The notes beneath the pieces were generated by a model, which was given only the letters and a program-made list of their open reading frames with translations, was not told where the DNA came from and did no database searches. The position numbers and the translations under genes are program-made. Shown piece after piece: positions 11,401 to 26,400 of a DNA stretch of 45,957 nt. The DNA is from Psittacicella gerlachiana. Its GTDB lineage: Bacteria > Pseudomonadota > Gammaproteobacteria > Enterobacterales > Psittacicellaceae. Where the stretch lies: assembly GCF_003585965.1 (NCBI RefSeq), contig NZ_NRJF01000020.1, positions 1-45,957 on the forward strand, in the 5' to 3' direction. Within the stretch, counting starts at the first letter, position 1. Each line of letters begins with the position of its first letter.

Positions 11401-14400
11401 AGCTTACGTTTACACCACTTACGGTAGCATTTTGTTGTGCTGTTACATTAGTATTAGTTCCCTTAACATCCTTACCTGCAACTACACTTGCGTTACCGCT
11501 CGTTGCATTTACAGTTACGTTAGTTAAGGTCGCATTACCTGTTGTAGCATTCACAGTTGCATTGCTACCCGTAACACTTGCATTAGTTAAGCTTACGTTT
11601 ACACCACTTACGGTAGCATTTTGTTGTGCTGTTACATTAGTGTTAGTTCCCTTAACATCTTTACCTGCAACTACAAGTGCGTTCCCGCTGGTTGCATTTA
11701 CAGTTACGTTAGTTAAGGTCGCATTACCCGTTGTAGCATTCACAGTTACATTGCTACCTGTAACACTCGCATTAGTTAAGCTTACGTTTACACCGCTTAC
11801 TGAAGCATTTTGTTTCGCAACTACTGTAGTGTTATCTAAAGTAGCATTACCATCTTTAGCGTTCACCACAGCATCGTTCACAGTTGCGTTCACCGTAGAG
11901 TTAGCTAGGCTTACACCTTGACCAACCACTTCTACGCTTGAAGCTGTTACATTAGCTTTGCTTAGATCTACTGCACCGGTTGCATTTACACTTGCCTTAC
12001 CTGCAGCTGCAGTTAAGTTAACATTTGCACCTGTAATATTCTCACCAGCAACTACACTTGCGTTACCGCTGGTTGCGTTTACAGTTACGTTCGTTAAGCT
12101 TGCATTGCCTGATGTAGCATTTACAGTTGCATTGCTACCTGTAACACTCGCATTAGTTAAGCTTACGTTTGCACCGCTTACGCTCGCATTTTGAGTTGCG
12201 GTTACCGTAGTGTTATCTAAAGTAGCATTGCCATCTTTAGCATTCACTACCGCATCGTTAACGGTTGCGTTCACCGTAGAGTTAGCTAGGCTTACACCTT
12301 GACCAACTACTTCTACGCTTGAAGCTGTTACATTAGCTTTGCTTAGATCTACTGCACCCGTTGCATTTACGCTTGCTTTGCCTGAAGTTGCGGTTAAGTT
12401 AACATTTGCTCCCGTAATATTCTGAGTCGCAACTACACTTGCGTTACCACTCGTCGCATTTACAGTTACATTAGTTAAGCTTACATTCGCACCACTTACG
12501 CTCGCATTTTGAGCAGCAGTTACCGTAGTGTTATCTAAAGTAGCATTACCAGCTTTAGCGTTCACCACAGCATCCTTAGCGGTTGCATTCACCGTAGCAT
12601 TCGCTAAGCTTACGCCTTGACCCACAACTTCAGCACTTGTACCAGTTACATTAGCTTTGCTTAGATCTACTGCACCGGTTGCATTCACTCTTGCGTTACC
12701 TGAAGTCGCAGTTACAGTAACATTTGTTCCCTTAATATCTTTAGTTGCAGCTACACTTGCATTGCCAGTAGTTGCATTTACTTTAGCGTTAGTTAAGGTC
12801 ACATTACCACCTGTTGCTTTAACAGTAGCATCTTTACTTGCTTGTACGCTTGCATTAGTTAAGTCAACATTCGTACCTGTTACCGAAGCAACATTTGCAC
12901 TTGCAGTTAAAGTAGCATTATTGATCGTTGCGTTACCTGCGGTTGCATTTACGGTTAACACTCCTTCTTTAGCGATAAGAGCTGTTTTCTCAAGGATATT
13001 AACTTCTTGAGCAGTAATGTTAATTGAGCGATCCGCTGTTAAGCTTGAGTTAGCTACATTAACCTTACCTGTAGGAGCACTTAGATTTACATCTAACTTC
13101 GCTGTTACGCTTGTTGCAGATACATTCACTCCATTATTACCACGTAAACTTACGTTACCTTCGATAGCGTTAAGTTTAGAAGTGCTAATGTTCGTTGTAG
13201 CTGTATTTGCATCTCCTAAAGAAACATCTCCTTTAGTAGCATTCACCGTACTTTGTGCAAGATCAATAGATGTCGCACGGACAAAGCTGTGATTTGCAGC
13301 GTTCGCAGTTAAGTTTTCCATTACTGCAGAAGTAACCGCTCTAATCGTAATATTCTCGCTAGTTGCAGTTACCGTTGCATTGTTAACTTTAACTTGGTTA
13401 CCTGCAAGAGTAACATCTGTACCTTTCACCTGACTATGGTTAGTGAGGCTGAGGTTCTGACTTGCATTTAAGTTTACATTACCCGCAGTTGAAGTTAAGT
13501 TAGAAGCATCCACACTAATATTTGCCGAGCTTACATCTAGGCTATTAGTTGAAGCTACATTTGCATTCGCAAAGGTCACATTGTTCTTAACTTTTACGTT
13601 TACAGTTGTTGCTGTCACATTAGAGTCAGTTACGATCAGGTTAGAATCAGCATCACTTGTCGTGAAGTTTACATAACCATTTGTAGCATTTACTACTGAC
13701 TTACCTAAAGTAATGTTATTCGCAGCCACAAAGTCTACGTTGCTATTGGTAGAAGTATAGTTTCCACCAGTTGCAGTGATATTGCCATGTTTAGCATCTA
13801 CTAACACTGCATTTTGGGCACTCACACCCGAGTTATCTAAGTTAATGTTACCGTTTTGAGCAGTTACATTAGCTTTATTGCCAGCCGTTAATTGAGCATT
13901 AGGTAGAGATATATTACCTGTTGCTACTACGGTAATGTTACCACCTGCTTTAACTTGAGCTTTTTCAGTAGCCGTACCACCGTTCACGATATCTTTATTC
14001 GCTACAAGAGTGATATTGCCACCAGCATTCATTGGCGCAGCATTGAAGGTGAGGTTACCTATAGTTGCATTCACTTTAATGTCTTTAGTTGCATTAATTT
14101 GTGAACTTGTTAAGGTTACATTACCACCCACAAGATTTGCTGAACCTGAAGCATTTACATTTGAACCGTTCGTTACACTTAAGTTCACAGAAGCGGTGAG
14201 ATTTACATCTCCTGCACTTGAAGTAAGGTTGGTATTATCTACCGAGATATTAGCCGCACTTACACCAAGAGTATTCACTGAAGAAATATTCGCACTAGTA
14301 AAGGTAACGTTATTCTTCACGTTTACATTTACATTTTGTGCAGAAACATTTGAAGCAGTTATTTGTAAGTTAGAATCTTCACTCGAAGCAGTAAAGTTCA

Positions 14401-17400
14401 CACTTCCTTTTGAAGCATTTACTACTGATTTATCAATCGTAATATTGTGAGCTGCAATGAAATCTACATTCTTCTCATCAGAAACATAGTTCCCACCTTT
14501 AGCGGTAATATTACCTTGAGTAGCATTTACCACCACTTCATTTTTCGCACTTACTCCAGAATTATCTAAGTTGATATCTCCAGTCTTCGCCGTAACGTTC
14601 GCTTTGTCTCCAGATTTTAATTGAGCATTAGGTAGAGATACATTACCTGTAGCTACTACAGTAATGTTGCCCTTAGCAGTTACTTGTGCTTTTTCCTCTG
14701 CACCTGAACCGCCATTAACTATGTCTTTAGCAGCCGTGAGAGTAATGTTACCCTCTGCAGTCATTGGTGCTGCATTAAAGGTGAGGTTACCTTTAGTTGC
14801 ATTAACACTAATGTCTTTCTCAGCTGTTACGGTTGAATTAGCTAGAGTTACATTACCACCTATTAGGGTTGCATTGCCTTTAGCTTGAACCACTGAGTTG
14901 TTAGTAACACTTAAGTTAACTGTCGCATTTAGCTCTACATCTCCAGTAGTCGAAGTAAAGTTAGTGTTATTCGCACTTATATTATTCGCCGATACTTGGA
15001 GACTATCTTTTGAAAGTACTTTACTGTCAGTTAAGCTTACATTGTCTTGTACTTTTATTGCAACACTACCTTGAGCAGCTGAGATATTGGTATTAGTTGC
15101 ATTTAAATTGCCATCTTTAGCATTAATTGCCACTTTACCACTTGTACCTGTTACGGTGATATTAGTACCGGTAGCATTGATATCACCTGTAGTTGCGGTA
15201 ATGTTCACTGCTTTTTGTGCAGTTACATTAGTACCATTACCTAAGGTTACGCTTGTACCATTAACCGTTGCATTTGTAGCATTTACGCTCGCATTGTTAA
15301 TTTCAACTGCACCATTAGTTGCATTAACTACGGCATTATTGGTTGCATTAACTTCACCATTTGTGATTGCCACACTTGCACCAGTTACTGTTGCGTTACC
15401 ATTAGTCGCAGTAACATTGGTATCTACAAGAGTTGCTTTACCGCTTGTAGCGTTAACAGTAGCATTAGTACCTTTAACTGTAGTGTTAGTTAAGCTTACA
15501 TTTGCACCATGAACACTTGCGTTTTGGTTAGAGCTTACCGTAGTGTTGTTGAGAGTTGCATTACCAGTTGTAGCGTTAACTGTAGCATCGCCACCAGTTG
15601 CCGTTACATTGGTTCTTGTAGCTTCAACTCCTTTACCACTCACGCTTGCCTTACCAGCAGAAGCGTTCACTTCTACATTAGTTAAGGTTACTTTGTCAGT
15701 AGCAGTTACTGTTGCGTTACCAGCAGTAGCTGTAACATTAGTATCTACAAGACTTGCTTCACCACTAGTTGCTTCAACTGTTGCATTAGTACCTTTAACC
15801 GTAGCATTAGTTAAGCTTACATTAGCCCCATGAACACTTACGTTTTGGTTAGAGCTTACCGTAGTGTTGTTGAGAGTTGCATTACCTGTTGTAGCGTTAA
15901 CTGTAGCATCGCCACCAGTTGCCGTTACATTGGTTCTTGCCGCTTCAACCCCTTTACCACTTACAGTAGCATTACCGTTAGAAGCAGTAACGTTTACATC
16001 AGTTAAGGTTACCTTGTCAGTAGCAGTTACTGTTGCGTTATTACCTGTAACATTAGTATTAGTTAAGTTAGCTTTACCTTCGGTTGCATTAACGAGAGCA
16101 TTACCATCTTTAGCGGTGATATTCGCTCTTGTAGCTTCAACTCCTTTACCGCTAACCGTTGCATTACCTTTAGTAGCGTTAACGTTAACATCTGTTAAGC
16201 TTACGTTGTCGGTAGCTGTTACCGTAGCACTATTACCGGTTACGCTTACATTAGTTAAGTTAGCTTTACCATCGGTTGCATTAACTAAAGCATTACCATC
16301 TTTAGCGGTGATGTTCGCTCTTGTTGCTTCAACAGCTTTACCGCTAACCGTAGCGTTACCTGAAGTAGCATTAACTACTACATCAGTTAGAGTTACATTT
16401 GCGGTAGCTGTTACTGTAGCATTGTTACCAGTAACGTTTACATTGGTTAAGCTTGCATTACCTTCGGTTGCATTAACGAGAGCATTACCATCTTTAGCAG
16501 TGATATTCGCTCTTGTTGCTTCAACTCCTTTACCGCTAACCGTTGCATTACCTGAAGTAGCGTTAACTACTACATCAGTTAGAGTTACATTTGCGGTAGC
16601 TATTACGGTAGCGTTGGTACCAGTTACGCTTACGTTAGTTAAGCTTGCATTACCTTCGGTTGCATTAACTAAAGCATTACCATCTTTAGCGGTGATGTTC
16701 GCTCTTGTTGCTTCAACTCCTTTACCGCTAACCGTTGCATTACCTGAAGTAGCGTTAACATTAACATCTGTTAAGCTTACGTTGTCGGTAGCTGTTACCG
16801 TAGCACTATTACCGGTTACGCTTACATTAGTTAAGTTAGCTTTACCATCGGTTGCATTAACTAAAGCATTACCATCTTTAGCGGTGATGTTCGCTCTTGT
16901 TGCTTCAACTCCTTTACCTCTAACCGTAGCGTTACCTGAAGTAGCATTAACGTTAACATCTGTTAGAGTTACGTTTGCGGTAGCTGTTACCGTAGCGTTC
17001 GTACCAGTTACACTTACGTTAGTTAAGCTTGCATTACCTTCGGTTGCATTAACGAGAGCATTACCATCTTTAGCGGTGATATTCGCTCTTGTTGCTGTAA
17101 CTTCTTTACCGCTTACCGTTGCATTACCTTTAGTAGCGTTAACTACAACATCAGTCAGAGTTACGTTTGCAGTAGCTGTTACGGTAGCGTTAGTACCAGT
17201 TACACTTACGTTAGTTAAGCTTGCATTACCTGCAGTCGCATTAACTTTCGCTTCACCACCAGTAGAAGTTACATTTACTTTCGTCGCTTCTACGTTTTGA
17301 CCAGTTACGATTGCAGCTTCGCTAGTCGCAGTAACATTGGTATTAGTTAATGTTGCTTTACCATTGGTTGCCGTAACTGTTGCTGTGCTTCCTGAAACCG

Positions 17401-20400
17401 TAGCATTAGCTAGATTTGCATTAGTTGCTGCGGTTACATTTGCTTCACCAGTTGTTGCAGTTACATTCGCATGAGCTAAGCTCACCTCTCCAGTAGTTGC
17501 AGTAACTGTTGCTGAAGTACCATTTACCGTAGCATTAACTAGGGTTGCGTCTCCACCAGTTACTTTTGCAGTACCTGCGGTTGCATTTACGCTAGCGTTA
17601 TTTAAATCAGCTTTACCAGTTCTCGCATCAACGCTTGCGTTACCATTTGTAGCTGTAACTGTTGCATTGTTGAGAGTAACTCCTGTACCAGTAACACTTG
17701 CATTTGCCCCTGAAACATTAGTGTTGTTACTTAAGTTCACCGCACCTGTAGAAGCATTTACGGTCGCATTACCTGACTTAGTCGTAATGATGGTATTAGT
17801 TGCTGTAACACTATTGTTTGCGTTTACAGTTACTCCTGAAGTTGCATTAACCTTGCTATCTTTTAAGGTTGCATTACCCGTAGTAGCATTTACTACTGCA
17901 GTTGTACCATTAATTGTAGCGTTAGTTAAAGATACATTCGCACCTTTAACTTGTGCATTTGCTGTTGCATTTACGGTAGCGTTGTTTAAGGTCGCATCAC
18001 CAGTACGTGCATCAACACTTGCATTACCTTTAGTCGCAGTTACAGTTGCATTGTCTAGAGATACCCCTGTACCTGCAACACTTACATTTACACCTGACAC
18101 ATTGGTGTTATTACTTAAAGTAACTGTACCTTGTGAAGCGTTTATAGTAGCATTGCCTGCTTTAGTGGTAATTGTAGTGTTAGTAGCAGTTACACCTGAA
18201 GTTGCATTTACCGCTACACCAGTAGCTGCATTTAGAGTTGAGTTCTCTAAAGTTACATTACCTTTAGTCGCATTAACCGTAACATTACCTGTGTTACCAG
18301 TTAAGTTTGACTGACTAACATTTACGCTATTAGCGGTAATGTTAATCGATCTACCAGCTTCTAAATTAGTCTTATTAGCTACTTTAACTTCACCAGCAGA
18401 AGAAGTTAAGTTTATATCAAGTTTAGCTTTCGCTGTAACCCCAGAAACATTTACGCCTGCAGAACCACTTGCACTTACATTACCAGCCGTTGCATTTAAG
18501 GTTACACCAGTAATGTTAGTATTTACTGTATCTGCATTACCAATAGATACATCACCTTTAGTAGCTGCTAAAGTACCATTGGTAATATCAATTGAGCTAC
18601 CACGAACAAAGGTATGGTTCGAAGCATTTGCACTGAGGTTGTAAAGATTTACTGACTTAGTTGCACAAATAGTGATGTTTTCACTAGTTGCCGTAGCAGT
18701 ACTATTACCAACTTTAACATCAGTACCAGCTAATACTACTGCTGTACCATTAACCTGAGTTTTCTCTAAACCTAGGTTTGCAGAAGCAGTTAGATTAACT
18801 TCACCTTTTGCGGTTAAGTTCGAAGTAGTAGCACTAATATTATTTGCTTTTACAACAAGACTATTACCTGTAGCAACCACATTAGCATTAGTAAAGCTTA
18901 CATTGTTTTTAACGTCTACATTTACTTTAGTTGCAGTTACATTAGTGTTGCTAACTTTTAAGTTAGAATCTTCTGCTGTTGCACTAAAGTTCACTTGACC
19001 TTTTGTTGCAGCTACCACTGATTTATCAATGGTGATGTTATTCGCTGCTATAAAGTCTACATTTTTATTTGTAGAAGAGTAGTTACCGCCTGAAGCAGAA
19101 ATACTACCTTGAGAAGCATTAACGATTACAGTGTTCTCTGCACTCACTCCTGAGTTATCAAGACTGATATTACCTGTGGTCGCAGTTACCGTAGCCTTAT
19201 CGCCAGCTTTTAATTGAGCATTTGGTAGAGACACATTACCTGTAGCGACAACAGAGATATTACCCTTAGCGGTTACTTGTGCTTGTGAACCACTTGTACC
19301 ACCATTTACTATATCTTGTTTAGCAACAAGAGTAATATTACCGCCCGCATTCATAGGAGCACTATTAAAGGTTAGGTTCGCTGCTGTAGCATTTACCTTA
19401 ATGTCTTTAGTTGCATTAATTGTTGAATCAGTTAGGGTAACATTACCACCTTGAAGATTTGCTGATCCGGTAGCATTTACGTTTGAGCTTCCAGTTACAC
19501 TTAAGTTAACTGTTGCGGTTAGATTTACGTCACCTTCTGTAGAGTTGAGGCTGGTTGCATTTACAGTAACATTATTTGCTTTAACAGCAAGAGCATCTCT
19601 AGAGAGTACTGAGCTGTTGTTTAAGGTTACATTATCTGCCACCGAAATAGATACACTACCTCTAGCAGCGGTGATATTAGTGTTTTCAGTTTCTAAATTA
19701 CCTGAGCTTGCATTGATTACTACTTTAGCATTGTCTTTGTTTGCAGTAATGTTAGAACCAACTGCCTTAATACTACCTGAAGTTGCCGTAATGTTAACTT
19801 CAGTCTCTGCAGTGATATTAGTACCATTACCTAAAGTCACACTCGTTGCATTAACTTTAGTTGCCGTACCATTGATCGTTGCATTATTGAACGTAGCTGA
19901 ACCAGCAGTTGCATTAATAATGTTGTCACCTGCAGTAGCGTTAACCGTACTGTCAGTTACATCAATACTTGTACCAGTAACCGTAGTATTTGTCGCTTCT
20001 AGTTTAGAGTTTTTACTTAGGTTTACTGCCCCATTGGTTGCGGTAATACAAGCTTCACTACTTGCAGTTAAAGCTGTATTAGTTACCATAACCCCGGTAT
20101 TAGCTTTAATATCTAATCCAGTCGCTGCTGTAGCTTGAGAATCAACAAAGGTCGCACTACCAGTATTTGCTGTAATACAAACACTAGATATCGTAGTCTG
20201 AGCTGTAGTATTAGTTAAAGTAACATCAGCACCTGTAACTACTAGATTTGAACTTGCAGTTACACTTGCATTATCAAAGCTTGCTGTTCCGGAGCGAGCA
20301 TCAACATTTACGTCATTTGCGGTTGCACAAATAGTTGAACTGTTTACTGTTACGCCAGTACCTGCAATAGTCACACAAGTTCCGCTAACTTTAGATTTAT

Positions 20401-23400
20401 CAGCAAGTGTAACTTTACCGTTAGTTGCAGTTACGTTAGCTACTCCCTCAGTTGAACTAATCGTAGTATTACTTGCATTGATTTCTGTAGTTGCCGTTAC
20501 ATTTACTCCTGTTTTACCAGTAACTTCAGAATTAGTTAAGTTTACAGAATCACCTGATACTTCAGTACTACCTGTAGTTGCATTTACCGTAGCGTTAATT
20601 AACTCCGCTTTACCGGTACGAGCCTCTACTTTGGCATTTGTAGCAGTCGCAGTTACACTTGCGTTATTTAAGGTTACACCTGTCCCCTCTACCGACGCAC
20701 TTGTTCCAGAAACCTTAGAGTTCTCAGTTAAGCTTACTGCACCCGAAGTCGAGTTAACTGTAGCATCTCCTGCAGTTGAACTTACATTTGCTTTCTTCGC
20801 TGTAATTGCATTAGTCGCATTTACGCTTGCTCCTGTTTGCCCCACCACACTTGCATTAGTTAGAGTAACTTCGTCACCTGTAACTTGAGCTTTACCTGCA
20901 GTTGCACTTACGCTTGCATTTTCTAGCTCAGCTTTGCCGGTACGAGCTACAACTTTAGCGTCGTTTGCCGTAGCATTTACGCTTGCATTATTTAAGGTTA
21001 CAGATGCACCCTCTACAGACGCACTTGTCCCTGATACACTTGTGTTCTCAGTTAAGCTTACCGCACCTGAAGTCGAGTTAACCGTAGCAGCTCCTGCAGT
21101 TGAACTTACATTTGCTTTCTTCACTGTAATTGCATTTGTTGCATTTACAGCCACTCCTGTTTGTCCCACCACACTTGCATTAGTCAGAGTTACTTCATCA
21201 CCCGTAACTTGAGCTTTACCTGCAGTTGCACTTACGCTTGCATTTTCTAGCTCAGCTTTGCCGGTACGAGCTACAACTTTAGCGTCGTTTGCCGTAGCAT
21301 TTACACTTGCGTTATTTAAGGTTACAGAATCACCTTGTACGGTTACTTGCGTACCCGCAATGCTTGCATTATCCACAGTCGCTGTACCAGCTGTAGCACA
21401 AACGGTCGCTACTCCGGTAGAAGCATTGAGAACAGATTTTTGAATATTCACGCTTTGAGCGGTGATATTAATTGATCTGTTTGCTTTTAGATCTGTAGCA
21501 TTGGTGATGTTAACTGTACCCTCAGGTGCACTTAAGTTAATATCGTAACCAGCTTTGATGTTCGTACCAGAAACATTAACGCCTTTATCACCACGTAAGC
21601 TTACATTACCCGCTGTAGCAGTTAAGTTTGAAGCGGTTACATTGGTACTTGTGGTATTAGTATCACCTAAAGAAATATCTCCTTTAGTTGCATTTAAAGT
21701 AGCATTAGTTACATCAATTGTTGTTGCACGAACAAAAGTATGATTTTGTGCCGTTGCAGTTAAGTTCTCAAGTACTGCAGTAGTATTAGCTTTGATCGTA
21801 ATGTTCTCACCAGTAGCAGTGAGTGTTGCATTATTCACTGTTACTTGGTTACCTGCAAGAGCTAGATCATTACCTTTCACCTGACTGTGGTTAGTGAAGC
21901 TGAGATTATGAGTTGCATTTAAGTTCACGCTACCAGCTGTTGAGGTTAAGTTAGAACCATCAACACTAATATTTGCTGAGCTTACTGCGAGACTATTAGT
22001 TGAGGTAACATTTGCATTCGCAAAAGTCACATTGTTCTTAACTTTTACGTTTACGGTCTGAGCTGAAACATTCGAAGCACTTACAACTAGATTCGAATTA
22101 GCATCACTTGTGGTGAAGTTTACATTACCACTTGAAGCATTAACTACAGAGTCGGTTACCGTAATGTTAGTTGCAGCTACAAAGTCTACATTACTATTGG
22201 TAGAAGTATAGTTACCACCAACAGCTGTAATGTTTCCTTTAGATGCACTTACAACCACATCATTTTTCGCACTTACCCCTGAGTTGCTTAAGTTAACATC
22301 TCCGTTTAATGCCGTTACATTAGCTTTATTTCCAGCATTTAGTTGAGCATTTGGTAAAGCAACATTACCTGTAGCTACTACAGTGATATTACCTTTTGCG
22401 GTTACTTGAGCTTTAGAATCAGCAGTACCACCGTTTACGATGTCTTTAGTTGCCGTTAAGGTGATATCTCCACCCGCATTCATTGGAGCTGCATTAAAGG
22501 TTAGATTACCTTTAGTTGCATTGACATTAATGTCTGTACCTGCAGTTACCGATGAATTTGCAAGAGTTACATTACCACCAACTAGATTCGCTGATTTATT
22601 AGCGTTAACTACAGATTTATCAGTTACGCTGAGATTCACACTTGCAGTTAAGTTAACGTCACCTTTAACTGAAGTTAAGTTAGTTGCACTTGCTGAGATA
22701 TTAGCAGCACTTACTACAAGACTTGTTTCAGTAGCAGCAACATTTGCTTTCGTAAAGGTTACATTGTTCTTAACGTCTACGTTTACAGACTTAGCCGTAA
22801 CATTGGTGTTCTCTACTTTGAGGTTAGAGTCAGTAGCAGTTGTAGTAAAGTTCACTACCCCTGCTTTTGCTTCTACCACAGAGTTGTTCAGAGTAATGTT
22901 GTTATTTGCCTGGAAATCAACATTCTTCGCTGTTGAAGCGAAAGTACCACCTGAAGCTGAGATATTACCAGCTGAAGCATTTACTAATACTTCATTTGTC
23001 GCACTTACACCTGAGTTACTTAGGTTAACATCTCCACCTAGTGCCGTAACATTAGCTTTATTTCCAGCATTTAGTTGAGCATTTGGTAAAGCAACATTAC
23101 CTGTAGCTACTACGGTGATATTACCTTGTGCAGTTACTTGAGCTTTAGAATCAGCAGTACCACCATTTACGATATCTTTAGTTGCCGTTAAGGTGATATC
23201 TCCACCCGCATTCATTGGAGCTGCATTAAAGGTTAGATTACCTTTAGTTGCATTGACATTAATGTCTGTACCTGCAGTTACCGATGAATTTGCAAGAGTT
23301 ACATTACCACCAACTAGGTTCGCTGATTTATTAGCGTTAACTACAGACTTATCAGTTACGTTGAGGTTCACACTTGCGGTTAAGTTAACGTCTCCTTTAG

Positions 23401-26400
23401 CTGAGGTTAAGTTCGTTGCACTTGCTGAGATGTTAGCAGCACTTACTACAAGACTAGTTTCAGTAGCTGCAACATTTGCTTTCGTAAAGGTTACATTGTT
23501 CTTAACGTCTACGTTTACAGACTTAGCCGTAACATTGGTGTTCTCCACTTTGAGGTTAGAGTCAGCAGCTGTTGTAGTAAAGTTCACTACCCCAGCTTTT
23601 GCTTCTACCACAGAGTTGTTCAGAGTAATGTTGTTATTTGCTTGGAAATCAACATTCTTCGCTGTTGAAGCGAAAGTGCCACCTGAAGCAGAGATATTAC
23701 CCGCCGAAGCATTTACTAATACTTCATTTGTCGCACTTACCCCTGAATTACTTAGGTTGATGTTACCTTTTTGTGCGGTTACATTTGCTTTATCACCAGC
23801 TTGTAACTGTGCATTTGGTAAAGAAACATTACCTTGAGCAAATACCGTAATATTGCCACTTGCAGTTACTTGAGCACGAGATTTAGCATCTCCACCATTT
23901 ACGATATCTTGAGTCGCAACTAAAGTAATGTTACCACTTGCATTCATTGGTGCTGCATTAAAGGTTAAGTTACCAGTAGTTGCATTAACACTAATATCTT
24001 TAGTTGCATTAACTGCTGAGTTAGTTAAGGTTACATTGCCACCGGTTAAGGTTGCATTACCTGTAGCATTAACTACTGAACCATTAACTACGCTTAAGTT
24101 CACACTTGCATTTAAATCTACATCACCTGAAGTTGAAGTGAAGTTAGTGTTATCTGCACTAATATTATTTGCAGACACTTTGAGACTGTCTTGTGAAACA
24201 ACTTTACTGTTAGTTAAGCTTACATTGTCTTTTACGGCAACACTTACGCTACCTTTAGTCGCTGAGATATTAGTATTAGTTGCGTTTAAGTTGCCTGCTT
24301 TAGCGTTGATCTCAACTTTACCACTTGCTTCAGTTACGGTGATATTTGTACCAGTAGCATTGATATCACCAGTAGTTGCAGTAATGTTCACTGCTGTTTT
24401 AGCAGTTACATTCGTACCATTACCTAAGGTTACTGCAGTACCGTTAATTGTGGTATTGGTAGCATTTACACTTGCATTGTTAACTTCAACTGCACCATTA
24501 GTTGCATTAACTAAAGCTGTATTTGAAGCATTAACTTTGCCATTGGTGATAGTTACAGTTGCTCCGGTTACGGTTGCGTTACCAGCAGTTGCGGTTACAT
24601 TAGCATCTGTTAAGTTAGCTTTACCTGAAGTTGCTTCAACAGTAGCATTAGTACCTTTAACTGTCGTATTGGTTAAGCTTACATTAGCACCACGTACACT
24701 TGAGTTTTGGTTCGAGCTAACTGTAGTGTTGTTGAGAGTAGCATTGCCACTTGTAGCATTTACAGTTGCTTCACCATTAGTAGCTGTTACGTTAGTTCTA
24801 GTTGCATTTACACTTTGACCAGTAACTGTAGCCGCTCCTGCAGTAGCATTTACGTTAGCGTCAGTTAAGTTTACTTCACCTTTAGAAGCTGTAACTATAG
24901 CGGTAGTACCCTTCACCGTAGTGTTAGTTAAAGTTGCTGCTCCTGTAGTTGCATTAACTTTTGCTTCACTATCTTGAGAAGTTACATTTGCTTTATTTGC
25001 TTCTACTTCTGTACCAGTAACTGTAGCTGCACCTGTTGTTGCGGTTACATTAGCATCCGTTAATGTTACTTTACCTTTAGTTGCCGTAACTGTAGCTGTA
25101 GTACCGTTCACCGTAGTATTAGTTAAGGTTGCACCTGTGTTTGCAGTTACGCTTGCACCTTGGCTAGAACTTACAGTTACGTTATCTAGAGTTGCAGATC
25201 CTGTAGTCGCATTAACTTTAGCGTCTCCACCTTGAGCAGTTACATTTGCATTAGTTGCTGTTACATCTGTACCAGTAACTGTAGCAGCACCTGATGTTGC
25301 AGTTACATTAGCATCCGTTAATGTTACTTTACCTTTAGTTGCCGTAACTGTAGCTGTATTACCGTTCACCGTAGTATTAGTTAAGGTTGCACCAGTGTTT
25401 GCTGTTACGCTTGCACCTTGGTTAGAGCTTACAGTTACATTATCTAGAGTTGCAGATCCTGTAGTCGCATTAACTTTAGCATCACCACCTTGAGCAGTTA
25501 CATTTGCATTAGTTGCTGTTACATTTTGCCCTTCAACTGTAGCAGTACCTGAAGTAGCTGTTACATTAGACTCAGTTAAGCTTACGTTACCATTTGTTGC
25601 TGTAACATTTGCATTATTACCTTTAACTGTTGCTTTAGTTAAGGTTGCATTACCTGCAGTAGCTTCAACTTGAGCATCACCATTTGTAGCTGTTACGTTT
25701 ACATTAGTTGCAGTTACATTTTGACCTTTAACTGTAGCGTTACCTGAAATAGCAGTTACATTAGAGTCAGCTAAGCTTACGTTACCATTTGTCGCTGTAA
25801 CATTTGCATTATTACCTTTAACTGTTGCTTTAGTTAAGGTTACATTACCTGCGGTAGCTTCTACTTGAGCATCACCACTTGTAGCGGTTACGTTTGCATT
25901 GGTTGCTTCTACGCTTTGACCTTTAACTGTAGCAGTGCCTGCAGTAGCTGTTACATTAGACTCAGCTAAGCTTACGTTACCACCTGTCGCTGTAACATTT
26001 GCATTATTACCTTTAACTGTTGCTTTAGTTAAGGTTGCATTACCTGCAGTAGCTTCAACTTGAGCATCACCATTTGTAGCTGTTACGTTTACATTAGTTG
26101 CAGTTACATTTTGACCTTTAACTGTAGCGTTACCTGAAGTAGCTGTTACATTAGACTCAGCTAAGCTTACGTTACCACCTGTCGCTGTAACATTTGCATT
26201 ATTACCTTTAACTGTTGCTTTAGTTAAGGTTGCATTACCTGCAGTAGCTTCAACTTGAGCATCACCATTTGTAGCTGTTACGTTTACATTAGTTGCAGTT
26301 ACATTTTGACCTTTAACTGTAGCGTTACCTGAAATAGCAGTTACATTAGAGTCAGCTAAGCTTACGTTACCATTTGTCGCTGTAACATTTGCATTATTAC

